The position numbers and the translations under genes are program-made. This document shows positions 46,905 to 59,146 of a stretch of DNA of 64,000 bases, one piece after another; positions within the stretch are counted from its first letter, which is position 1, and each line of letters opens with the position of its first letter. The stretch is from assembly GCA_023213395.1 (NCBI GenBank), contig CM041465.1:41113741-41177740 (forward strand), read 5' to 3'. This stretch comes from Cycas panzhihuaensis. Taxonomy: Eukaryota; Cycadophyta. Under the pieces are notes generated by a model that did no database searches, was not told where the DNA came from, and was given only the letters and a program-made list of their open reading frames with translations.

Positions 46905-49900
46905 TGACTCAAACACCCCAACAAACAACTAAGTAAAGTTATATTTCATGTCTCTACATGTTTTATGACTTTTTCATATAATAATTATAAATTATAGACA
47001 TATATTTTGCTTGTTTACTTATTGACTTCATGAGTCATGTCATACATTTTGAGTCAACGATAAACATGACTTCAATAATTGGCCATTAGTCTGCCTATTA
47101 GGCTCCCTAATTTTAGAATAATTGCCTTAATACCTTTGTAAGATCCTATTAATCTCTTTTTTTATTATTGTTAATCTTTTTTTCATCATTATCTCTTTCA
47201 TTTTGACCTTAATTTCACTCAAGCTTCATCATATGTGTGTTTCTAAACTGATTTCATATATATTTCTCTACACTACCTTAATTATTATTAGATCACTTTG
47301 TTTATTAGCCGTAATTATTGTACCATAAAGTTCCTTGTAGTACCACCAATGATTTCATTCTATTATAAAAACTTCATGGTACATTGTCACCTACCTAGAT
47401 TCAATCTCATCGGTGATAGTTCACTCATTAATTACTCTACATTAATTTTAGGCAACACTTATCAATTCTAGATCTTCACATGTTAATTTTTGGTGGCCCA
47501 AGTATCCATGTCATACCAAAAACTCTCCAATCCATATGGATTTAAGGCAAATCCCTTAACAAGGTCCATGAATTTACTCCACTTGTTTTCTCCCATATTG
47601 TGGGATAAAAACCACTCTCCTCAACCTCACTCTCAGATATTTATCCACTCATTTTTCTATTATAAAGGGGAAGGTCAAGTTGTCATGTGATGGTACTATC
47701 ATTATGTTGTCAAATTTCTAAAAGAAATTGGTTGCCTCTTAATCTACCACTCTTTTACTTGCATGCTTACTTGGAGATTAACTATCTAATAGTGTTGGAG
47801 TGCCCTCAAGTTGAAGAGAGTTTAGTCATTAGTGTCATCTTCACTTAGTGGGATGACATAATCCTCCCACAGCCTCATTAGTAAGTTGATTCTTCATTAC
47901 ATTTCCATTTCTTTTTTCTTTTGGATAAGCTAAGTATTACTTGGCCTTCCTTGTTTCCTTGCTTGTTTTACCTTGTTTCTTGTTATCATTTAGCCTATAG
48001 GTTAAAGGACTTTATAGGGGAATTAACATCTAAGTACTACTTGGGTGTTCATGATACTTAGGAGATCTTGGGCTATTTCTAAGGCTCATATCTCTTCCAC
48101 TCACCAAGATCATCTTGTATTCTTTGGTTGATTACATTTTAACCTTTTTAAGTAATATATTTTTATAGTATGGTGTTTTCTAACGCTTGCTAGTTGTTTG
48201 CTCTTATAAGTAGGAGTGCTTTTCCATTGTTGTATGTATTAAAGGATTAGAGAGCTACCCCATTCTCTTCTTATACCTTTATCTTCTTATCACTTCATTC
48301 CTATTAAGATCAAGGTGCCTATTGCACAACTAAAATACTATTGGAATTTTAACATGTACCTATGGCTATAAGAAGTAATCCTAACCTATTATTATTATTC
48401 TTATCTTCATATTTTAAAGTTTATCAAAAAAAAATTCTCTATCATACTATAACTTAGAAATCAGAAATGCTATTAAATTTTTTCTAAATACTTTACATAT
48501 GTAAATCATTACTATATAAGATGCATTCTAATTTATTTTTAATATACTAAGGAAGGGTAAGGATTAAAGAGTCATGCTAGACTAACTCTAGGTATACCTT
48601 TTTCTTTTACCTTTCTTTCCTAGTCATTAAAAACTAAAATGCAAGGAAAACAAGAAATATAAATAAAAAAGGAGAAGAACAAGAGGAAAATATGCTACAT
48701 GCTCTTTTGCCCTAATCTCCTTTTACCTTCACAAAAGAAAAAAGAAAAGAAACTTTTATTTTTCTTTTGCCTTGATTTCCTCTTTTCCCTTATTTCAAAC
48801 AAAAAAGGAGAAAGAGAAGGAGTTTCTTTTCCTTTTTTTTTTTCTTCCTCTTTCCCTTCCTTTAAACAAAAAAGGAAAAATAAAAGGAAGTTACTTTTCT
48901 TCTTTTATTTCTCTTTCACTTTCTTCAAGAAAAGGAAAAAGAAAATAAAAAGAAGCTAGTCTTTTTTTTTCTTTTCTTTCTCTTTCTGTTCTCTTAAAAA
49001 GACAAAAGAAAAAATAAAAAAGAAAAAAGAAAGTAGAAAACTCTAAATTACCACCAAAAAAAAAAGAAAAAAAGAAAAAGTATTCCTCTCCTTTGTTACA
49101 TATTGTATTGCATCACTTGCATTTCATAATAGAATTGAGTAATTATATGTGAAGCCCAAGTGAAAGAGGGGATCATATAGTTATGAGTCCTTAAACTCAT
49201 GGGGACACATTGTACCCATTAGTTTGGTTGGCTTATTGTTCTCATTAAAATGAAATGGCATGTTGTTGCATTAGGTGTCTAATCCACATTGGCTTACCAT
49301 AGGTTAGCTTTTTCTTTTGGCCCATACCAAAGCTACACATACCTTGCATGTATTATCCTATTTATCTACCTAATTAGCCATGTAAAGACATTTTCAAGCC
49401 TCACACTCATGCCTAAGTAGTTTATGAGCACCCTACATTGGGCATTTGGCTCGTACTATTCCTCGTGAATACCCTTTAATGCCATAGGTCATTTGTTATT
49501 TGGTTTTATTGCTTGTCTTACCCTTATTCTTGCATATTCATTGACGATCATATTAGGGACTTTCTAGTTGGGAACTTGCTTAGCATTGCTAGGCCCCTCC
49601 CTTACCTCTCCTTTTACTTTTGGTTTCTTTAATTAGGGAATTTGCTTAGTCTAGGTTTTATAAGGATTCCTTGCAAATATTCCTATCATTTATATGAAGT
49701 TATCATGTTTAAATATGAAAAATTTCTTATTGATTATGTGGTCTTCCACCTTTAGATTTAAACTTTCAATATACACCTATCCCCATAAGTGATTAAGAGT
49801 CACCTGTGGTAGGTCAATTTCCATCAGAATGGGCCCATGACCCATACCAACCATATGCCTATGATTAGCCCAATTTGTGGGCCTATATCAACATGACCAA

Positions 49901-50050
49901 CCCATCCAAGAGGATTTGGATCCCATGTATCAATCTCATGAGATATATGGATCCTATCAAAACCTAATTAGATCCTATGCTCATATAATATAGGGCATCC
50001 AGCCTTAAGAACCTATTTAAGCACCTAAAACATCTACTCCCCCTTTCTTA
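46905..50050 (+). repeat. Element E second LTR
   Basis: TGACTCAAAC...CCCTTTCTTA, about 3.15 kb, homologous to the first LTR without interruption. The CA end has become TA. It serves as 3' LTR of the first unit and lies in 5' LTR position for the second. Confidence 0.8.
48600..49085 (+). repeat. Tandem purine/pyrimidine repeat, second LTR copy
   Basis: Same array as 35720-36200, about five units of roughly 70-80 bp with alternating pyrimidine and purine arms. Confidence 0.75.
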
Positions 50051-50058
50051 TTTAAGTT

Positions 50059-50490
50059 TGGTCACTAGGGTGGGCATGTTCTCCCCTCTGATCAAACTCA
50101 CACCTCTCCATAGGATATAATGGTGGCCCTAAGTGTCTACTTCAAGGAAATAATAGGTGAATCCACTCTTGCTTAGGTACAACATTTGTTATTTAATGCC
50201 TTGACTTCACCCATCTTAATCCCAATCCCTACTTCAACCCAATCGATGACCCCACTTACCATAAACATGATAACTATATCCTTATTTCTTAACACCTCAC
50301 TTGGGATAGGGCTTAAACCATTTGAAGCCCCTTCTCATGCCATATTTCAAGTCTCTTAACCAACTTCTATTAGTCTAGCCCTATAGACTTCCATTCCCTA
50401 ATTGAGCATAGTCTCAAATCCTCTTATTATCCCTTTTGTTCATCCTTGTCCTTACCATGTGGGACCTAGGGGAGGACCCATAATTTTCCC
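50059..50490 (+). pseudogene. Second element E unit: PBS and start of gag, cut by element I
   Basis: tggtcactagggtgg at 50059, then ATG at 50120 and a frame MVALSVYFKEIIGESTLA, stop, VQHLLFNAL, matching 37224 onwards for about 370 bp. Homology to the first unit ends near 50490, where the element I LTR begins. Confidence 0.75.
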
Positions 50491-50494
50491 TTAC

Positions 50495-50871
50495 TTATTA
50501 TCGGGGTTAATGATCATCACCCCATGCCTACCTTTCAACTAGGAGTGCACACCTCACTCTCACTAATTTACATATGTGGGTGCTTACATGTAAAGGTAAG
50601 TATAAGGTAAGGTTAAGTTGATTTGAGTTAATTTTATAATATTTTATTATTGTTTGAATTCTAGGGGTTGAGGAGTTTCCCTCCTCCCCTAAATTATATA
50701 TTTGCAAGGGTGTACAACCCTGATGTCTTTAGACACTGCCTGCTTTTGGACATTTATAATGCTCTCTCTCAAATAATAGATTGAATACAAAGGATCTATG
50801 TGTTTATACTATAACAATTTTATATATGTGATTATGCTCTTTCCTATTCTTCATCATTTTATTTTCCTACA
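50495..50871 (+). repeat. Element I 5' LTR
   Basis: It ends cctaca two bases before the PBS. The middle (ttgagga..ctcctcccctaaattatatatttgcaagggtgtacaaccct, 50668-50724) matches in layout and partly in sequence the element C LTR (ttgaggcagactcctacctccc, then gggtgtaccaccc). The start is uncertain by tens of bases. Confidence 0.65.
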
Positions 50872-50873
50872 TT

Positions 50874-50886
50874 TGGTATCAGAGCC
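50874..50886 (+). other. Element I primer-binding site
   Basis: tggtatcagagcc, a perfect initiator tRNA-Met type site. Confidence 0.85.
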
Positions 50887-52959
50887 AAAGATTGTTGGCC
50901 TGTTGCACCCTTCATTTGAAGTTTTTTTGAAGAGTAAGAAGATCCATTAGCATTTGAAGTAGATCTACTCACAGCAAGAAAATATTAGTTATATTTATCT
51001 TCTATAAAGTTTATTAGCACTTTCTTATATTTTTTATTAGAGATATGATTATTCTTGATTTATACTTATGAAATAACAAATATTTTTTAGATATTTTTTC
51101 AGATCTATGCAGGAGCATAGCTATAATCAACAAGTATTCAAGTTTTTTATCACTCTACAAAGGTTTTATCAACACGTTTTACATATTTCTGTCAAATATT
51201 TGACCATTTTTTGGCATATTTTATCTATTTATTGAATATTTTTTTAGATTTATGCAAAAGCACAGCTGCAATCAACATTTATTTAAGATTTTCTCTAGAT
51301 CTATGCAGTATTTTCTTTATATCTACATATTTTATTATATATTTGACCATTTTCTAGTTTATTTTATTTATATATTTAATATTTTCTTCAGATATGCAAT
51401 ATTTTCTCTAGATTTACAATATTTTCTTTAAATCTATGTAATATTTGCTCCAAATCTATATATTTTATTAAATATTTAACCATTTTTTATACATTTAGTC
51501 CATTTACTCAATATCTTCTTTCAGGTCTGTGTAAAATTTAATGCATATTTAGCCTAACAAGATTTCTGGAGAAGTTATACTATAATAGATCCATCTATTG
51601 GAAGAATTTGAAGTCTATTTTCTACAAATCTTCCACAGTTGCATTACTAGGTTCTTCCTATTTTTTTTTAGATTTAAATATATATATATTTCTTGGTTCT
51701 TTGATATAACTTCTCCTGTATACTTGAAAGCATTTTAGATATAAATTTATAGATCTTTTTTTATATATTTTTCATCAATATATTTAGATCTACTCTCTTA
51801 AAACTTAAAACTTTGTAGATCCATGGGTTAGTAGCATTGCAAGCTTAAATCTCTAAATTAATCTTCACCATTTTAGGTCTTTAGATATTTGACCATTTCC
51901 TGATTCAGTCATTTTATAGGCATATTTTTTGTTTATTTTTAAACAAAAATAGTCCATAAACAACCCTAGTAGAAATTGTAGAAAAACTAACTCTGTTATC
52001 CTATTCTAGGACTTGGATGATACACTGCCTTTAAGCCTTTGTAGCAGTTAGCATGCATAGTATACACATCATCTAATTCAAGACTCCTTATATACTCTAT
52101 CTTATATACTTTTCAATGTATATTGTCATATTTAGATCTATGTGAGTTTTGTCTAATAAGGGGTTGTACTATTCTTAGTCAGAGATTTGATCTAACTTCT
52201 ATTACTGGTCTGATAAGCACTCTTCTATTTGCATGAACATTTGTATTTAAGATAATATCATGTCTTCCTATGATTACATACAAACATTATTGCCAGTATA
52301 TTACTCCACACATTATATTCAAGCATTAGTTTACTCTATTCCTACATCTCTACCAGATCTCACATTGTGTTTGGTTCTTAGATTCATCTTAAGGAAAAAT
52401 CCCATAGCACAACCTAGATGTTTGGTATCAGAGAGGGTGCAATAATTCTGCCTTGTATAATAGTTCTGCATGAGAGGGTGTAACCTGTAAGTGAATATCT
52501 TGTCTATTCTAGTTAATCTCTACATAAAATACCAAAGTCATCGAATCAAGTGTCGAAAAAAGCGAAGAGACGTCTAAGAATCATATGTAAAGGAAATGTC
52601 ATATCACACATTTTTGTTATTAACATAATGAGTATAAACTCAATAGTTTGGGAGTAACCCCAGAACATGTATCATTGTGACCACCATTATTCTTGATATG
52701 TGTCATTTTCGCTTTTCCAAAAATCCCAACATCTATGCGTGCCTCATTTTTGAATTATTACTTCACGTCTCTCTACAATAGCTCCTCATCTTCCCTAGTT
52801 CCTCTCATTTTAATGTGACTATAGATTGCCTCATCCTCTCTCTTTCTTAGATCATGGTGATAATTTTTATCATTTCTCAGATACCGCTAAAAAAAAACAC
52901 TAAAACACAGATCAGTTTAGTGGACTCTAGCCATCGTTATGAGAACACACGGTCTATGA
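50887..52959 (+). other. Element I leader, first part, with a second PBS-like site
   Basis: AT-rich, with many variants of ttttctttagatctatg between 50920 and 51520 that give a loosely repetitive look. A second tggtatcagag lies at 52421-52431. From about 52510 the sequence carries CpG again (for example gtcgaaaaaagcgaagagacg near 52550), unlike the rest of the leader. No coding frame on the plus strand. Confidence 0.55.
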
Positions 52960-53130
52960 TCACTGGCATTGGCCTCTGTTGGATTCATTAGCCTCTGTGA
53001 CACCAACCACCTTTGCTTCAGCCACTTGATTCTGCTCCTCTTCCATCCCTGCATCTTCCTGAATAGATTCGTCCTCGATTATAGATGCAACCTTCACAGA
53101 AGTGTTTGCTATGTTGGTTGGCTCTACCAT
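52960..53130 (-). CDS. Short acidic reading frame, unknown (possible captured gene 5' end)
   Basis: 56 codons from MVEPTNIANTSVKVAS to a TGA, rich in Glu, Val and Ala, with no stop or frameshift, inside a patch that keeps CpG. The minus strand has a ctatataaag TATA-like string 28-38 bases upstream, very close to the ATG. I recognise no domain. It may be the first exon of a captured gene in antisense to element I, as seen for UBP22 in element G, or chance. Low confidence that it is expressed. Confidence 0.3.
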   Translation of the reverse strand: MVEPTNIANTSVKVASIIEDESIQEDAGMEEEQNQVAEAKVVGVTEANESNRGQCQ

Positions 53131-53230
53131 TTTTTTGCCCTACCATTCTCTATTTTTTCTTTATATAGTCTATAACAGTGGCGTGACAGCGGGTAGCGGT
53201 GACAGTGGGCACCGTCTGCTATGACGATAA

Positions 53231-55312
53231 CACTATACCAATATTTTTTTTTCAAATATTGTTACCTTTTTATATTTTTCATAAAGTTTAAATTAAATTA
53301 AATTAAATTATATAATACTTGAAATCTAGGATTTAAAAGTTTATCTCTCCCTCAAGTCCTAGCCTTGGATCATATAACCTCTGCAAGTGACCTTTATCCT
53401 GCTTTAAAAGGGGCTCTTCAAATTTTATAAATTTTTTTTTTTTTTTCATTAAACATAGGGTACTCGGTAAACTTTTGCCATATCTCTTAACTGGATTATC
53501 AATTTCTAATGAAACTAGTCCCATTGCATCCAAAATTATCTAAAGTATAATTTTAACTGGTCATATGCCATATCTGGAGCTGATTTGACCTGCTTTCAAT
53601 CAGTTTAAAGTTGATCATTCATTTTTAAAGCTTTTTAAACTAGTTTCATAAAATTACTTTTTTATTAGATTATATTTTATCACCAGGAGATTATTTTCTA
53701 CCTAGATCTACTCTGTAACCATCTATTTTTAATGAACTTTATTATTATCTATATTTTATTTTTTAGCATTAGTTTTAATCATTATTTTAATCAGTGAAGG
53801 TGACACTTTAGTATTTTTAAGTATATTTACATATAAAGTACTACTTACTTTTTTAGCTATATCTCCTCAATCGGAAATAAGATTTCCAAACCATAGGATT
53901 CATTAGAATCTTGATTCAAAGAACTACTACTTGAAGGTGTCTTTTATTTAATTTAACTCAATATCTTACAAGTTTGAGTAGGTCAAAGTTGATCTTATTT
54001 TTTTACTGCCTATCTAATTTACCTTGGCATGACACCTTTTACAGTTTCTTTAATATCTTGAGATTTATAGCTCAGAATTGAGTTCTATCTGATTCTAATA
54101 AAAAATATTTTAGAGATCTATAATTTCAATTTATTTGTATTATATTTTGATTCTATTTTATAGGTGCTATAAGCCCTCAAATTTGAGGTACATAATAGTT
54201 CCTAATTTACCATTATTACACATTTTTTATATATTATTTCTCAAAGTTTTCAATTAAAAAGTATATTGAGCAGCATTCTAAACTATATTTGATTAGTTTA
54301 CATTGTTCTAAAAGATTTTCACTACCATTTCATAATATTTTGAGCCCTAGGCTCTCATTAAGCCTTAAAAAGAGGACTACATTTTTAGTACATTAAAATC
54401 TTGACTTATAGGTACCCATTTTCAAAATGGTCAGTTTCATTGAATATATATTTTATTGATATTTAATTTGGTATGATTTCACCTTATTCTGACACTGTTT
54501 AATATAGCTTTAAAGTTGCTCAATTTGGGCATTTAAGATATCTGATTAGGCTTGTCTTTTAAACTCTTTCTTAAGGAGTACTTTATTTTATTTCTTATTG
54601 ATCACTTATAATATATGTTTAAGGCTTTTATTTGACTTTCATATAAGTTTCTTTTAAGTTATTTTATTACAGAAATTGATCATAAAATAAGCGACAAGTC
54701 AAGTGGTCTTATAACTTAAAATGGGTATAATTCAATTTTTTTGGAAAGTTTCTTCATATTCCTTATCTTTCAAAGTGAAAATATACATCTATATTTCAGT
54801 TTTGAGCACTATATATCTTCTTCAAGGCAAAGGACTTCTTGCATTGAAAGTTTATATTTATTCATTTAAAAAATCAAAAGGTTAAGAATTTTTTATTTTT
54901 CATCATCAAAGTTTCAATTCAGACATGTATAGTTAAGAGGATCTTAGTTACATTTAAAATTTACTTATATATTCATTATATTTTAAAGTTTATATGAAAT
55001 TATATCTTATAAATTTATCATTTATTCGAAAGATATACACTTATTTAAAAGTATTTTTTATTCATCCTTGTTAAAAAGATCATTTCCTTATTGCACCTAT
55101 AAAAGTTACATCTAGTTGATTCACTTTCTAAAGGTATTTTTTCCAATTTCAAAAAGTATATTTGAAATTATATAAGTTCATTGATTTATTGAGTTCTTTA
55201 ACTTGGTAAAAGCATAATCCTTTTATGTACTAAAGTTTTCTGTAAAATGACGATCAATCTTAATAAAATATAATTTCCTATATTTGATAGCCATAAATTT
55301 TTACAATGGCAT
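53231..55312 (+). other. Element I leader, second part
   Basis: AT-rich, T-rich, no reading frame of note; similar in style to the element C leader (8332-11300). It ends abruptly at the GC-rich element F. Includes a short (aatta)n run near 53291-53310. Confidence 0.55.
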
Positions 55313-56619
55313 TGAAACGCTCTCCGCGGGGCAATGATCCAACGCTTAGCGGGAAGGGCATAGAAACAATATGCTAAGCAGGCTAACTAGCGAGGATCAT
55401 ACCTCGCAGAACGTCCGTGCACCGGAGCGCGTGCACGGATCGCAAGGTGCCCGGTTGCTTCCGTGTAGCCGCAAGACGAGGCCTTCCTACCTTCGGATGG
55501 CCGGAAGGGAAAAGAACCTCAGACGCCGCGCTTCTCAAGGCAATGAGAAGGCGGCGAGGGGCAATCAACCAAACGTGTCACGGAGTAAGGGGTAAGTGTG
55601 GCTAAGGGGTATAGGTAAATGGGACCTACACTACTATGTCATGCAATGTAATAAAGAAGTACGGGAAAGCAAATGTAAAGTAAATGGTTATTTTCCTTTT
55701 TCCTTTATGTTCCTTTAACTATCACAGTAAGTGCGAAGAAACGTAAAAGCATAAAGAAAATACGAAAGATATGCGATGAATACCGGATCCGTGCTCGAAT
55801 GGAAGCGCGGATTCCCTTCCTCGGTTGCGCTCCTTTCCTCCTCACGCGCATGCAACGTCGATCGAAGACAACGAAGGGGGTGCACTTACCTCCCCAAGGG
55901 CATGCAGGGATTAAATGAAATGAAAGGAACGAAAGCAAAGCTCAAACGAAAAGGGAGAAGAATTACCATGCGGGGGCCGACCGGCAACGAGTCGATCTCG
56001 CGCAACGCTTCCTCCAACGCGATCCTGCAAACAAACTCAAAGAACGCCTTCCTCTCGGGAGAGAGGCTACGAAGCATAACAAGATATATGTATATGTATA
56101 CGCTGAAAATGAAATCAACTAGGCTAGCCAGACGTAGTTAAGCACCCACATATAATGGAAAGGAAACAAAGCCGCGCGACACATATGCGGGCCGTCATAC
56201 ACCATAAAATGCACCAAATGGGATTGAGTGTAGCCTCGGGATGGCTAACTCACCCACGAGAGGTCTCCACAGGGTATAGGGAAATAATGCTAGCATGCAA
56301 CAAGATGGGTCGTGTGATAACAAATGGCCTACGCCAATGAGGAAACTCAAGCCAACCCTCCAAGGTTTCTCTAGCCCCTGCCTCCTAAGAAAGCGCGGTG
56401 ATAAAGGGAGAGAGGATAAGGGACGGGACCCTTGGGGAGAAGGACGCAATGGGGACGGAACCCGCCTATCTCCCTCAAATCCTCGAAAAGCCCTTTATGC
56501 CTACTAGCTTAGAAAATGGCAAAAGAGGGAACCTTGGGAGAGGATGAGTTTTAGGAAATCACAAGAAAAATGCGCCTAACCTAGGGCAGCGCTCTAGTAA
56601 GCCACAACTACTAAGGTTA
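55313..56619 (-). repeat. Element F 3' LTR, part confirmed by its partner
   Basis: It starts TGAAACGC, as does 62710. It is confirmed up to 56619, where the partner leaves the window; the real LTR probably extends further right, perhaps past 57 kb, but I could not place its other end. Differences from the partner are mostly 1-5 base indels in CG-rich stretches, with AT-rich stretches identical. Small frames inside it (55371-56500) are not genes. Confidence 0.9.
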
Positions 56620-58500
56620 TATGCATCAAACTAAAAAGAAACTCAAAGGAAGTGCATGCAAACAAGAGGAAAGAATTTGCAAGCATCTCAATGAAAAAAC
56701 AAGCAAAAAAGCACTAATAGAGCCAATAAATACCTTGAATGGAGAAGAATGAGTGCATGTAGGTGCTTGGCCACTTGGAGGAGCAGCCCAAGCAATGTCT
56801 AAGAGGTGGTGTTGAATGTCCTTTGCAAGAGAGAAGAGTAGAGCTTCATGCAAGTTGAGAGCTTGAAGATGGGTCTTTGAAGTGGTCTTTTGGTGAAGAA
56901 AACCTCTTGAAGCTTTGGGTATTTGTGAGGAGAGGTGGTGCTTGTAATGGAGCTCGTGAGGGGGCAAAGAATGGCCCCGCAACTCCATTAATAGCAGCCC
57001 TCTGCATCCTCTCCCAAGCTAGAGAAGAAGTTCTCTTGTCACTCTTTCTCTTGTCTTGTCTTTTTGTGAAGAAGTCCTCTAGAAAACTTGAAAAGTGAGT
57101 TGAAGAATTCTCGAATGAAGCAAATGAGTGAAAAAAAAGCTTTTATGCCTTGGGCATAGTAAGTGAACGCTGGGGCCCCGCGCCCAACTGTTTCGAGCCA
57201 CGCCAGCTCACGAAAAACGCGGCCACTGTCGCGTGGTTTCTTTTTTGCAAATTTTAAGCGATCATGCAGTAAACTTCGCAGATCACAGTTTACCGCAGAC
57301 GACTGGTACCTCAAGAATTTTGTGGTACCGCTAAGTTTGCAGACAAACAAATTTGAAAAAAGAGAAAATGCAACCTAACAATGTCATAAAAATCAACTTT
57401 TTAAGGTAAGAACAAGGGTGAGCATGAATTAAATCAATCGGGGAAGGCCCAGTGCAAGGCACTCAAAATGGTGCAAAGAGCCCCAACTAAGGGTTAAACC
57501 AGCTTAGGAAGGGTTTGCAACATAAGTGGCATCAGAATAAGGACAAACGAAATGGGCAGGAGCGCCCCGAGAGACCATGGAGACATCGTGAGTGGTCAGA
57601 CGCCATACGGGGTGTCGATTCACGATGAATGCCCTCACCGTGAGTCGTCATAGGCTAAAAGGTGCCGTTAGCACATGCATAATGAACAAGCAATCAAACA
57701 GTGCATATGGACGGGCACATGTCAATCAAACCATTCCCACCATCGCAGCGATCATAAGTAAGCAAAGTAAGAACATATACCGCACAAACTCAGGTCGATG
57801 CGTCCCGAGTCCATTCCCGATGGCGGGAACATCGCCTCGGCGTGAGCCTCACCGCCGTGGCGTAATGTGATGGCGAATGCGACAATCAAGAAACATGAGT
57901 AGCACATGCATATATATATATAAGAACAATCAGGAGCAGCACGTGATCCAAGGGGGTGGGCAAGTGTCATGGCGGGGCGCGTGGACAAGGGGGACAGAGA
58001 CGAGGACAACGAGGGGCCGCCACGCTGCTCAGGCATCGACCGAAACCGGTAAGGCAGAAGAACGGATGCCCCTGCCAAGGTGCAACGTGAAGTAAGAGGG
58101 CATCCGAAAGAGAGCAAGCATATCTAATCGACAAAGAACCGGAGACTTGGGCACGGCCGCTGGACAAGCCTCCACATGAAATGGTGTGTATCATGAATGG
58201 TAGAGGTAGCATGTATGATTTATTTTGTAAATGAATATTTTGTATGTTGTAAATATGTTGTAGACATTTGTTGTAAATATTTTGTTGTAATATGCATGTG
58301 TTTCCTTCCATGTATGGCCATATGTCTAACAGGGGCACACACATCCACCGTGAGCAGAGGTGATCGAGAGGTGTGAGGTTAGAAGATAGGGCGACATGCA
58401 CGTCCACAGGGGAGCATAGCGGAATATGCGAAGGAAACAACAAGCACGGGAGGGGGAGTGACGATACTCCCTAGCGTCGTCCTAGTTTGGGGAATGCCCA
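56620..58500 (-). other. Element F: rest of the 3' LTR and possibly start of the 3' UTR
   Basis: On the minus strand, 56995-56640 looks like a transcription start region: GCTATTAATGGAG (56995-56983) followed by a pyrimidine-rich leader with ctcttctctcttgc. A longer TATA run lies at 57905-57922, with CACGTG at 57942-57947. 58205-58290 is AT-rich with ttgtaaatat repeats. No protein-coding frame is convincing. Confidence 0.5.
56983..56995 (-). promoter_or_regulatory. Candidate TATA-type promoter in element F LTR
   Basis: GCTATTAATGGAG on the minus strand, followed about 30-40 bases on by a C/T-rich transcribed-like leader. A second candidate, TATATATATATA at 57911-57922, lies upstream. Inference from composition only. 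Confidence 0.3.
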
Positions 58501-58580
58501 AAATAGGAAGACAAAGGTTCCCAATAGCTCACGGGAACGCGGGTTCCGCAGGAGGAACTGGAAGCGAAACTGAAGAAAAA

Positions 58581-58916
58581 ATCCACCTTAAATTGCCATT
58601 CAACCCGTAGTTAGGAGGAATGGGGACAATCTAAGACGGTAGTTTAGGCTCGTTTCGGAGCACGGATCCATCTTAAATTGCCATTCCACCCGTGGTTGGG
58701 AGGAATGGGAACAATTTAAAATGGTAGTTTAGGCTCGTTTCGGAGCACGGATCCATCTTAAATTGCCATTCCACCCGTGGTTGGGAGGAATGGGAAAAAT
58801 TTAAAATGGTAGTTTAGGCTCGTTTGAACGGATCCATCTTAAATTGCCATTCCACCCGTGGTTGGGAGGAATGGGAACAATTTAAAATGGTAGTTTAGGC
58901 TCGTTTCGGAGCACGA
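58581..58916 (-). repeat. Element F 3' UTR minisatellite: four hairpin-forming units of about 85 bp
   Basis: Units start at 58581, 58666, 58751 and 58832 (85, 85, 81 and about 85 bp). Units 2-4 are almost identical; unit 1 is more diverged; unit 3 lacks a few bases near its end. Each unit holds an inverted repeat, taaattgccattcc against ggaatgggaacaattta, with an accc/ggg inner stem. Each also holds ggtagtttaggctc, whose complement occurs in the element E repeats. Tandem repeats in the 3' UTR are a known feature of Tat/Ogre-type elements. Confidence 0.9.
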
Positions 58917-59146
58917 GGAGAGGAAGAGGTGTGCTTAGACCCCATAAAGGTAGGGGTAGTCACACGCAGGTAGGAGATAGGTGACGAAGAGTAGGGCCAA
59001 GGTGGCTAGGTCTACCAAGAACTTGCTATGGTCGGAACCGGATGAGTGCAACAGACTTGGCACACGGACCGCTGCGGGCAAGGTTGCATCCGAGTAGGAG
59101 TGGCTCTAGTCCGAGGTAAGGATCTAGAACGTGAAGAAGAAGTGCC

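Larger units (their letters stand above)
26283..50490 (+). mobile_element. Element E: decayed Ty3/gypsy-like family, LTR-internal-LTR-internal
   Basis: Two LTRs of about 3.1 kb (26283-37157 minus the G insertion, and 46905-50050) are each followed by the same PBS-like sequence and the same gag start. Between them lie gag, protease, a stretch without recognisable pol, a plant-type RNase H and a repeat-bearing 3' UTR. The second internal region is cut by element I near 50490. The gag/protease blocks match element F. RT and integrase were not seen. Every reading frame is broken. Confidence 0.75.
50495..55312 (+). mobile_element. Element I: copia LTR, PBS and leader related to element C
   Basis: An LTR-like sequence and perfect PBS are followed by 4.4 kb without gag or pol, after which element F begins. 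Either the coding part lies beyond F or it was lost. The left border near 50495 is approximate, set by the end of E homology. Confidence 0.65.

Noticed and set aside
52969-53175. 68-codon plus-strand frame rich in Cys, Leu and Phe
   Set aside because: It is the opposite strand of the more protein-like minus frame at 53130-52960 and has no known motif.
55371-56507. Several open frames of 60-120 codons in GC-rich DNA
   Set aside because: They lie in the F LTR, occur on both strands at once, and change between the two LTR copies; they are a by-product of high GC.
57160-58450. Overlapping frames on both strands, including a 158-codon minus frame
   Set aside because: No recognisable domain, low-complexity translation, and probably within the F LTR or 3' UTR.
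58581-58916. CRISPR-like array
   Set aside because: Units are contiguous tandem copies without unique spacers, in a plant retrotransposon 3' UTR.
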